From Lachnospiraceae bacterium UBA3826 (lineage in GTDB: Bacteria; Bacillota; Clostridia; Lachnospirales; Lachnospiraceae): a stretch of 12,104 nucleotides of DNA. A program made the position numbers and the translations under genes. Positions 6,240 through 12,104 of the stretch are shown here, in pieces. Numbering within the stretch: the first letter of the stretch is position 1; every line of letters starts with the position of its first letter. The notes below the pieces were generated by a model, which made no database searches, was not told the origin of the DNA, and saw only the letters and a list, made by a program, of their open reading frames with translations. The stretch spans positions 23,618 through 35,721 of the forward strand of contig DGII01000078.1 of the NCBI GenBank assembly GCA_002393095.1, written 5' to 3'.

Positions 6240-6330
6240 AATTAACACACCCTATCTCCGACCTTTTGCGATGTTCATTCTCTGCGTTCTATTATAATAT
6301 AATATCATACCGAAAGGGAAAAATAATCGG
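6240..6330. promoter_or_regulatory. Divergent intergenic region with AT-rich overlapping -10-like boxes
   Basis: The 224-bp gap between the minus-strand regulator and the plus-strand membrane protein gene holds an AT block at about 6289-6306. TATAAT can be read twice on plus (6293-6298 and 6298-6303) and once on minus (6291-6296). No convincing -35 box sits at the right distance on either strand, so the promoters are only suggested. Confidence 0.3.
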
Positions 6331-6372
6331 TCATATATCAAAGGGAAGATGTAACTGTTGTTAAGCATAGAA

Positions 6373-6392
6373 AAGCGATAAGAGTATCGCTT
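6373..6392 (+). promoter_or_regulatory. Hairpin abutting the ribosome binding site of the small membrane protein gene
   Basis: AAGCGATA (6373-6380) and TATCGCTT (6385-6392) form a perfect 8-bp stem with an AGAG loop. The stem ends one base before the purine-rich Shine-Dalgarno GGGAGGG (6393-6399). It could stabilise the mRNA 5' end or control ribosome access. No T-run follows, so it is not a terminator. Confidence 0.6.
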
Positions 6393-6407
6393 GGGAGGGA
6401 GAGGCTT

Positions 6408-6629
6408 ATGATGACATTATTATTCATGATTACAGTTGGTTGGGTTGTATGGAAAATCGCGATTCTGGGGATCAGAATGACATGGGGGCTCACGAAATTC
6501 GTATTTGGCCTCATAGTATTCCCGATATTGGTAATAGGACTTTTCTTCGCCGGACTTGTATATCTGGCAGTTCCGTTACTTGCAGTCGTGGGACTTGTAG
6601 CGCTGCTTGGCGGGATAACCAGAGCGTGA
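6408..6629 (+). CDS. Small hydrophobic membrane protein
   Basis: This 73-aa protein is almost wholly hydrophobic, with two or three transmembrane segments: about residues 3-22 (LLFMITVGWVVWKIAILGI) and one long stretch from about 30 to 70 that can be split by the proline-containing turns FPIL and AVPLL. The few charged residues (K16, R23, K30, R72) suggest orientation signals. ATG 6408 follows a strong GGGAGGG. Similar short proteins of unknown function are frequent in Lachnospiraceae. It is monocistronic, divergent from the regulator at 5683-6183 and convergent with fliS. A toxin-like, stress or envelope role cannot be told from sequence. Confidence 0.75.
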   Translation: MMTLLFMITVGWVVWKIAILGIRMTWGLTKFVFGLIVFPILVIGLFFAGLVYLAVPLLAVVGLVALLGGITRA

Positions 6630-6653
6630 TCATAAATGTTGTCTCCTAAAGCA

Positions 6654-6681
6654 AACGACCGGTCATATTCGACCGGTCGTT
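6654..6681. terminator. Strong hairpin, probable bidirectional terminator
   Basis: AACGACCGGTC (6654-6664) and GACCGGTCGTT (6671-6681) form a perfect 11-bp stem with loop ATATTC between convergent genes. The T-rich tail is poor on plus (TGCACTTATATTGC) and modest on minus (TTTGCTTT), so the strong stem carries the case. Confidence 0.7.
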
Positions 6682-6702
6682 GCACTTATATTGCACTTAT
6701 AT
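6681..6702. repeat. Tandem 11-bp repeat (2 copies)
   Basis: TGCACTTATAT is exactly repeated at 6681-6691 and 6692-6702, between the hairpin stem and the end of fliS. It is probably a slippage or duplication product in the terminator region. Confidence 0.8.
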
Positions 6703-6704
6703 GA

Positions 6705-7181
6705 TCAAACCCTGAAGCCTCTGCCGGCAGTCTCATTGGTAAGGTCGTCAAGCACACGATCCTTACTGTAGGTCATGCCTGTAAGTACAGTCTGGGTATG
6801 CTCCATAACTGGACCTGACTTATCGCTGTCCGCTATCTTGTCATATGCATCCCTTAGACCCGTGAGCTCCTTTTTGACGATCTCAAGACCTGATGCATCT
6901 CCTGATATGGAAGCATTCCTAAGCTGCTTCTTCATATATATATATTGTTTGTTCAGAGTCTTGGCAAGATCGTATTCGAAATGCAGATTATTCTGCATTT
7001 CTTCCACGCATCTTGAAGCTCTTATAGCGGAGAGACTCATCGCGCTTATATCTCCTGCACTCGCAGCGGCGATGGCTTCATCCGTATAATCTATAGCAAT
7101 CTCATAGAGAATCACTATCAATCCTGTCTTATTGGCCTGTGATATACGAAGTGTATATTCATTCTTTTTCTCGCTTGTCAT
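6705..7181 (-). CDS. fliS: Flagellar secretion chaperone FliS
   Basis: This 158-aa protein matches the FliS four-helix pattern. The helix 1-2 region has LRISQANKTGLIVILYEIAIDYTDEAI, like the 'Y..xxxxxxPxxLIxMLYDGAIxFxxxA' family signature. Later segments include IRASRCVEEMQNNLHFEYDLAKTLNKQYIYMKKQL and LTGLRDAYDKIAD, the usual 'LRD.W' end. FliS binds the disordered C-terminus of flagellin in the cytosol, prevents polymerisation and delivers it to the export gate. It is longer than the usual ~125-130 aa, with about 25 extra residues at the C-terminus. The start ATG 7181 lies 12 bp after the flagellin stop, with GAGGG in the gap, so translation is probably coupled to flagellin. Confidence 0.88.
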   Translation of the reverse strand: MTSEKKNEYTLRISQANKTGLIVILYEIAIDYTDEAIAAASAGDISAMSLSAIRASRCVEEMQNNLHFEYDLAKTLNKQYIYMKKQLRNASISGDASGLEIVKKELTGLRDAYDKIADSDKSGPVMEHTQTVLTGMTYSKDRVLDDLTNETAGRGFRV

Positions 7182-7193
7182 GTGATACCCTCA

Positions 7194-8441
7194 TTACTGC
7201 AGAAGCTGAAGCATCTGAGAAGGTCTCTCATTGGCCTGTGCCAGTATAGCGGTAGCTGCCTGAGATACAACCTGATAGTTGGAATAGCTGCTCATCTCTT
7301 CTGCCATATCCGTATCCATGATACGTGAGTAAGCTGCCGTCATATTCTCATCACTTGTAGCCAAGTTGGTTCCCGTATGCTCAAGTCTGTTCTGGTATGC
7401 ACCGAGACGGCTTCGCATGGCGGATACCTGATTGATGGCTGCAGTCACCTGATCTATTCCTCTGAGTGCCCCGTCTCTGGTTCCGAGATCAAGTATCATA
7501 TCCTTGGTCTGGTCGCTGTCCTGATTCTTGAATCCGAGCGTCTCCATAGACAGCTTCTCGAATCTGACATCAAGGGTCTGGCTCTCATTGGCACCTATCT
7601 GGAAGGTCATTGCGCCATAGCCTGTAAGATCCAGATCGATCGCACTCTTGGTCACATCAGTCTGTGTATATTTATAAGTATATGTTCCGTCAGGGTTGTC
7701 TGTCCTTGTAGTTGCACCGGTTCCTTCATATATCTTATATCCCGATATATCAAGCGTGAACTCGTCACCGTTATCCCCCTTGAAGTTCAGATGATAGAAA
7801 TCACCGCTTACCTTATACAGCTCGTTCTTGCCGTCGGGTCTTAATACGCTCACGGTGTTATCCGCACTTCCGCCGTAGGATGTCAGAGTGACCTCATTTT
7901 TCTCATCTACCAGGAACTCAAGCTCAGACATCTCCAGCTTGTATTCACCGAACATATTGGCATCCGAATATTTATCCACCTTGATCTCAAGCTGGTTCGT
8001 ATAACCCTTTAAGTCGAATTCGCCTGTAAAAAGCTTCTGGCTGTTATACTCTGTGGTCTGTCCTATTCTGTCTATCTCTTCCGCAAGCTGTGCGACCTCC
8101 ATCTGGATGGCTTCTCTGTCACCGTCCTCCATTGTGCCGTTGGCTGATTTGATAGCCAGCTCGTTCATTCTCTGCAGGATATCGTGCACCTCTGCAAGCG
8201 CTCCGTCTGCAATCTCTATTACCGATATGCCATCCTTGGCATCCTGTGATGCTGCCCTAAGTCCCTTTAGCTGAGCATTCATTCTCCTGGAGATGGCAAG
8301 ACCTGCCGCATCATCTCTGGCACTGTTGATCTTGAAGCCACTCGATAGTCTCTCCAGGGAGGTTGACAGCTTGTTGTCATTTAACTTCAGTGAGTTATTG
8401 GCTATCATAGCTGACACATTGTAGTTGATCTTAAGACTCAT
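7194..8441 (-). CDS. fliC: Flagellin
   Basis: This 415-aa filament subunit has the conserved N-terminal D0/D1 region (residues 1-140; MSLKINYNVSAMIANNSL, then ERLSSGFKINSARDDAAGLAI) and the C-terminal D1/D0 region (about 330-415, ending in ANERPSQMLQLLQ). Between them is a variable domain of roughly 190 residues (about 141-330) rich in Asp/Gly/Thr beta-type sequence. In the D1 helix, R91, L95 and E115 correspond to the TLR5-contact residues R90, L94 and E114 of Salmonella FliC. A Shine-Dalgarno GGAGG precedes ATG 8441. It has no classical signal peptide, as expected for type III export. It sits 12 bp after the FliK-like gene and 12 bp before fliS. Confidence 0.95.
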   Translation of the reverse strand: MSLKINYNVSAMIANNSLKLNDNKLSTSLERLSSGFKINSARDDAAGLAISRRMNAQLKGLRAASQDAKDGISVIEIADGALAEVHDILQRMNELAIKSANGTMEDGDREAIQMEVAQLAEEIDRIGQTTEYNSQKLFTGEFDLKGYTNQLEIKVDKYSDANMFGEYKLEMSELEFLVDEKNEVTLTSYGGSADNTVSVLRPDGKNELYKVSGDFYHLNFKGDNGDEFTLDISGYKIYEGTGATTRTDNPDGTYTYKYTQTDVTKSAIDLDLTGYGAMTFQIGANESQTLDVRFEKLSMETLGFKNQDSDQTKDMILDLGTRDGALRGIDQVTAAINQVSAMRSRLGAYQNRLEHTGTNLATSDENMTAAYSRIMDTDMAEEMSSYSNYQVVSQAATAILAQANERPSQMLQLLQ

Positions 8442-8453
8442 AGATTACCTCCG

Positions 8454-11387
8454 TTAATACCTGTCTTCTTCACGTATCGAATGAATGAATTCTTTTGCTA
8501 TGTTGTATAAGGCTCTCGTACTAACAGCCTCATTATTATTATCGGCAGTTTCCGGCATATGCTTAACGCCTTTAGCCGGATCTCCCGTAAGGAATCTTAT
8601 CTCTGCATTCTCATATCCGGATTCACTTAAGCTCTTAGCGAACCTGTCTCCCACCGGCCTAAGTGCATCAAGAGATGTCCTGTCCTGTGCGATAAAGCTG
8701 ACCTCGACTCTGTTACCTCTTACCCTGATCTGTGACTGTACCCTTCCGAAGGTCTCCGTATCCATACCTGCCGTCACCAGACCTGTCTCCTTGCCATGCA
8801 TAAGCTTCAGATTGATGTCCGCCGGTCTTCCGTCTATCATGACAGGAATATGATAATTCTCCAATCCTGCCTGATTCACTGCAAGAGACAACTGCTTATA
8901 CATAAGAGATATGCTTCTTATATCTATCATACTGTCGGCACCGAAGTCCGTCATCTGCTGCAAAGTATCCGTCATGGTCTGTGCCATGGCCTTATATGCC
9001 TCAAGTGTCGATTCCTTGTCCTCCATGGAGTCCGTCATATTCTCTATCGCTGACTCAAGTCCTCCTTCAAGACCTCCACTGATACCGGTATCCATATCCT
9101 CTGTATCCTCATTCTCTGCAAGTCTTCTGTCAATGCGTCTTGCATAAGCCCTGAGATTCCTGAACAGATCATTGGGAGCTGCAAGGAATTGCTCTTCTGC
9201 AAGTATGTTATTGGCAGTTACCGGTATGCCGTTCCCCGACAGTTCGGCGTATACCGCATCATCTGCCTTTGCCGTCTCTCTTAAAAGCGCGGCATTTTCC
9301 ATAAGGTACGCATCCTCAAGACTGTCGTAGCGCATATCGGATATCCTGTTCTTAAAAGCCGCTTCTATCTGGTCTGTTATGGATATGCCCTTAGGTATGC
9401 GCTCCGTCAGTAGTCCGAAGTCATCATCCAGCTTGGCATCCAGCCTGAATCCGCTGCTTCTCATGGCTGTCAGAAGGTTGCCGAAGGTCATATCCGCCTC
9501 GCTCTCTATCAGTCTTCCGATAGCCGCGTGATCCGTGCGCTCTATCCTGTTAAGCATCCTGTATATTCCTATATAAGAGGTTCTCTCCGCATCGGATATC
9601 TCGCCGCTTCTCTCAAGCTTATATAAGAACCTGCTGTACTTCTCCGCCTCTCTCTTGGGATCATGATCTGTCTCATGTATATGACTGACAAGCTCATCTA
9701 TATCCATATCCAGAGGATTGACTCCCTCTCTTATAAGCTCAAGCGTCTTACCCGGAGTAAGCGCCTTTATTACTCCGTTTAACTTACTGTCGGCACTCTT
9801 GACCTTGCGGATGGAATCCTCATTGATCACCATGCTGTTATATCCAAGTATTCTGACTGCACGCTGGTTCTCCGCACTTATATCAAGTCCCAGATCCTTA
9901 AGTATATCGTCCACATTACGGAAAGCCTTGGTAATGGAATCTCCGAGATCTCTTCTAACCTCTGTTCCGACAGCTTCGTATGTATCTACGGCGGCACTGA
10001 ACCTTGCCTTATACTCCACACCTACGCTGTGAGCTCTGCTAAGGGTGAATACTCCGTCATTCTCCGTAGCTACCCGCCCGATAAGTGCCGCAGGCATCGA
10101 AGGCAATTCCCTTACAGCCTGTGTGGTAGAGGCGAATATCTCAAGCTTACTCTCGATACTGTATGCCCTGATGCTGCTGCCGCCTTCCGTACCGGCATCG
10201 CTGTTAAGTCCGTCTCTGTCCTCACCCAAAAGCCCTGCGAAAAGCTTATTCTCTTCTTCCTTAAGTGCCTTAATGACATCCTCTATGGCACTTGTATCTA
10301 TGGAGATACCTGACTTGGCCAGCCTGATATTGACATCGGCCGACATATGCAGACGCACCTGCTCTCTGTCTATTGAGCGGTCTATGAGCTTGCTCTGAAG
10401 ATCATATGCTTCTTCATATACGCTTTTGTGATTCGGTGAGAGATTGGCTTCCTTAGGATTCAATCCCTGTGCTATGGCATCTATGGATGCTGTCAGTATG
10501 GTGCCTGCCTGTACAGGATAATCAACTGCTCTAATATCCGTATATAGCTCAAGCTTATCCTCAGTAACCGGAACGCCCTTCTCTATGAGCCACCTTGCAT
10601 CCTCAAGCTTCTGCTCCTTAGTGGCTCCCTCTATATCCATCTGCTCTACTGCTCTCTCTACCTGAGGCTTAAGCTCTTCCCAGTCTATGTCATCAGCCTT
10701 CCTTGCCAGATAGCCGGGCATATCCTGTCCGTAGTAGCCTCTTGCCTGCCTGCTGCCGTCGCCGGATGCGCTGTAGGTAGAGGTGTATATATTCTGTGGA
10801 GTGGGCTCCATGTCATTCTCTACCATGTACTTGATGCTGCCGTCAGTAAGAGCATCTATACCCGCAAGCATGGCTGCAGCCTCCCTTATACCCTTCACAT
10901 TGTCATCGGTATCGGGAAGATCCGCCTCCTTAAGAGCCTGCTTAATGGTATCCACATCTATATCCCTGCCTGTGATGCTTTTAAGCTTCTCATCCGAGAG
11001 GTCATCATTGAAGCCCGCAACTACCTGTCCGGACTCTGCCATTACCGCCTTGATATGGTCAAGTATAGTCTCCCTCTCCTCCGGACCCATGTCCGCAGGA
11101 TCGAAGCCATCCTCCATGGCCTTCTTATAATCCTCCCCTGACATAGTATTAGACATAACAGTCATGTAATCTCTTGCAGTGGCCACATCAATATTTGCCG
11201 CCTCCGTCTTAAGATCCTCTGCAGTCCGTCCGTGGACTCCATAGGCATTAACATCCGTGTACATGCCGGTTATGTCTAATCTTGCTGCCCCTGCCTGCTC
11301 AGTCTTAGAGAATCCGGGGCTTTCGGGGATCGATGTATACTGTCTTACAGCCTTGCTGTTATTCTCTACATCCAATCCTATCTTCAT
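8454..11387 (-). CDS. Very large FliK-like flagellar-locus protein
   Basis: This 977-aa protein is not recognised with certainty. Residues 1-750 are charged, mostly alpha-helical and low in cysteine, with phrases that recur in a loose repeat style (for example 'GxPVTEDKLxLY', 'GIPVTANNILAEE', 'DMEPTPQNIYT'). A glycine/glutamate linker (GGLEGGLESAIENM, about 770-783) leads to a C-terminal part. Residues about 845-935 (ADINLKLMH, GRVQSQIRVRGNRVEVSFIA, FAKSLSESGY) follow the strand-strand-helix pattern of the FliK hook-length C-terminal domain. There is no signal peptide or transmembrane segment. From memory it may belong to the Lachnospiraceae DUF6240 group. It is the first gene of the unit with flagellin and fliS. 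A hook-length, export-switch or filament-coupled role is inferred. The start ATG 11387 has AAAGGA nearby. Confidence 0.7.
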   Translation of the reverse strand: MKIGLDVENNSKAVRQYTSIPESPGFSKTEQAGAARLDITGMYTDVNAYGVHGRTAEDLKTEAANIDVATARDYMTVMSNTMSGEDYKKAMEDGFDPADMGPEERETILDHIKAVMAESGQVVAGFNDDLSDEKLKSITGRDIDVDTIKQALKEADLPDTDDNVKGIREAAAMLAGIDALTDGSIKYMVENDMEPTPQNIYTSTYSASGDGSRQARGYYGQDMPGYLARKADDIDWEELKPQVERAVEQMDIEGATKEQKLEDARWLIEKGVPVTEDKLELYTDIRAVDYPVQAGTILTASIDAIAQGLNPKEANLSPNHKSVYEEAYDLQSKLIDRSIDREQVRLHMSADVNIRLAKSGISIDTSAIEDVIKALKEEENKLFAGLLGEDRDGLNSDAGTEGGSSIRAYSIESKLEIFASTTQAVRELPSMPAALIGRVATENDGVFTLSRAHSVGVEYKARFSAAVDTYEAVGTEVRRDLGDSITKAFRNVDDILKDLGLDISAENQRAVRILGYNSMVINEDSIRKVKSADSKLNGVIKALTPGKTLELIREGVNPLDMDIDELVSHIHETDHDPKREAEKYSRFLYKLERSGEISDAERTSYIGIYRMLNRIERTDHAAIGRLIESEADMTFGNLLTAMRSSGFRLDAKLDDDFGLLTERIPKGISITDQIEAAFKNRISDMRYDSLEDAYLMENAALLRETAKADDAVYAELSGNGIPVTANNILAEEQFLAAPNDLFRNLRAYARRIDRRLAENEDTEDMDTGISGGLEGGLESAIENMTDSMEDKESTLEAYKAMAQTMTDTLQQMTDFGADSMIDIRSISLMYKQLSLAVNQAGLENYHIPVMIDGRPADINLKLMHGKETGLVTAGMDTETFGRVQSQIRVRGNRVEVSFIAQDRTSLDALRPVGDRFAKSLSESGYENAEIRFLTGDPAKGVKHMPETADNNNEAVSTRALYNIAKEFIHSIREEDRY

Positions 11388-11415
11388 TCAGTTTCCTTTC
11401 ACTATATGAGACCAT

Positions 11416-11443
11416 ATGATATCGCAATATCCAATTTTTGCAA
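11416..11443 (-). promoter_or_regulatory. Weak candidate promoter of the flagellar unit
   Basis: On the minus strand TTGCAA (about 11438-11443) and TATCAT (about 11416-11421) lie 16 bp apart, a moderate sigma-A match. The overlapping GCGATATC resembles a sigma-28 -10 element, but no TAAA-type -35 is found at 15-16 bp, so the sigma factor is undecided. Confidence 0.3.
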
Positions 11444-11520
11444 TGATCTATACTCTATATTTCGGACGAACCGTTCTTTTTCTTTATATTGTTTTTTGCA
11501 ATTATATATGATCAGTTAAA

Positions 11521-11590
11521 AATGGTTCATTGGTATCTTATTACATAAACACCGAGCTTAGTGCCTATGTTCCGATACCAGTGAACCATT
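11521..11590 (-). terminator. Very long stem-loop downstream of glgB, probable terminator
   Basis: AATGGTTCATTGGTATC (11521-11537) and GATACCAGTGAACCATT (11574-11590) pair over 17 positions with one G-T wobble. Nested inside are ACATA (11543-11547) with TATGT (11566-11570), and CAC (11550-11552) with GTG (11561-11563). On the minus strand the stem ends in CCATTTTTAAC, giving five T residues. The tail places it as the glgB terminator, though the stem is unusually long. Confidence 0.75.
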
Positions 11591-11615
11591 ATCAGATCAT
11601 CTTTTTAATTGTCGC

Positions 11616-12104
11616 TCAGACCTCGAAGACCAGTGCAGTGAACGGCGCGAGATTGAATGTCAGCATATAGTTCCTGTTGTCGCATTGACTCTCAACCGGC
11701 GCGATCATCTTACTTACCTCATTGCCATTGCCGCCATACTGCTTCTCATCACTGTTAAGCAGAAGCTTGGCTTTCTTGGATGTAGGTACACCCACCGTGT
11801 AGTTCTCACGCATTATCGGGGTCATGTTAAGTACGAAGAGCAGTCTCTTCTTCCCATCAAGTGTCTTTCGTAAGAAGCTGTATGTGCTCCTGTCGGCATC
11901 ATCCGCATTGACCCATTCGAAGCCGCCCCAGTCATTGTCACATTCGTACATGCACTTATAGCTTCTGTATATATTCAGAAGGTCTCTCACATAGTCATGC
12001 ATGCCCTTATTGAGCGGTTCTCCGAGCAGATACCAGTCAAGCTCTCTTGCCTCGCTCCACTCTCTCTCCTGTCCGAACTCCTGTCCCATGAAGAGCAGCT
12101 TCTT
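11616..12104 (-). CDS. glgB: 1,4-alpha-glucan branching enzyme, C-terminal part (partial)
   Basis: The gene enters from beyond the right edge on the minus strand; the last ~162 residues are seen. GlgB (EC 2.4.1.18, GH13) makes alpha-1,6 branches in glycogen in the cytosol. The first visible residues, KKLLFMGQEFGQEREWSEA, form the conserved GlgB segment near the end of the catalytic barrel, followed by LDWYLL. The rest is the all-beta C-terminal domain (GGFEWVNADDADRSTYSFLR, then LLFVLNMTP). The methionine at 12087-12089 is internal, not a start, since the frame stays open to the edge. The stop is at 11616-11618, and a long terminator hairpin follows. The flagellar unit begins about 230 bp downstream with a separate start region. 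Confidence 0.93.
   Translation of the reverse strand, partial: KKLLFMGQEFGQEREWSEARELDWYLLGEPLNKGMHDYVRDLLNIYRSYKCMYECDNDWGGFEWVNADDADRSTYSFLRKTLDGKKRLLFVLNMTPIMRENYTVGVPTSKKAKLLLNSDEKQYGGNGNEVSKMIAPVESQCDNRNYMLTFNLAPFTALVFEV

Noticed and set aside
7377..7844. Plus-strand ORF opposite flagellin (155 aa)
   Set aside because: It is an antisense shadow of a confidently identified flagellin gene, with no start signal.
11409..11445. Sigma-28 promoter for the flagellar unit
   Set aside because: GCGATATC on the minus strand resembles a -10, but no TAAA-like -35 lies 15-16 bp upstream; kept only as a weak note under the candidate promoter.
11435..11502. Direct repeat TTTTTGCAAT at 11435-11444 and 11493-11502
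   Set aside because: Short and AT-rich in an AT-rich intergenic stretch; no positional logic relative to a clear promoter.
1..12104. CRISPR array, insertion sequence with terminal repeats, or prophage
   Set aside because: No regularly spaced repeats, DDE transposase, integrase or phage structural genes were seen; the Rpn-like gene is historically called a transposase family but has no flanking terminal repeats here.

Overview
The window looks like a chromosomal segment of a motile, carbohydrate-fermenting anaerobic Firmicute, most probably in the Lachnospiraceae (Butyrivibrio/Roseburia/Lachnospira-like). This rests on protein character and co-occurrence: a GH8 exo-oligoxylanase, a flagellin-fliS cluster behind a very large FliK-like protein, Rpn-type PD-(D/E)XK proteins with a small coiled-coil HTH partner, a Cro/CI-type regulator with a Cys-rich CNYYCSHDC segment, and glgB. 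Strong AGGAGG-type ribosome binding sites fit this. No taxonomic search was possible.

Layout, left to right. Positions 1-24 are the 3' end of a tRNA gene (probably Pro). After an intergenic region with a striking tandem double palindrome lies a plus-strand ATPase gene (224-1612) with a C-terminal PD-(D/E)XK-like domain. A short remnant of a membrane protein 3' end (about 1622-1705) leads into a plus-strand pair: a GH8 reducing-end xylose-releasing exo-oligoxylanase (1783-2889) and 1-phosphofructokinase (2913-3833). A bidirectional terminator (3888-3915) separates these from a minus-strand two-gene unit: a small coiled-coil/HTH protein (4937-5242) followed by an Rpn-like nuclease (3988-4923). 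The nuclease C-terminus is frameshifted by an 8-bp tandem duplication. The unit has a perfect-consensus promoter flanked by two near-identical 21-bp direct repeats, which look like operators.

Further right on the minus strand are a Cro/CI-like regulator (5683-6183) and a short orphan domain ORF (5411-5650). A small plus-strand membrane protein (6408-6629) has a perfect hairpin abutting its Shine-Dalgarno. A minus-strand flagellar operon follows: a 977-aa FliK-like protein (8454-11387), flagellin (7194-8441) and the flagellin chaperone FliS (6705-7181), with 12-bp gaps. The right edge holds the 3' part of glgB (11616-12104, minus), ending in a very long terminator-like hairpin.

How they work together: GH8 plus FruK are cytosolic sugar catabolism. 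GlgB is glycogen synthesis. The flagellar trio links a hook/export-related protein to filament subunit production and chaperoning. The ATPase and HTH/nuclease modules look like accessory or selfish genes inserted between housekeeping genes, and their promoter-proximal repeats are the most likely places for undescribed regulation.
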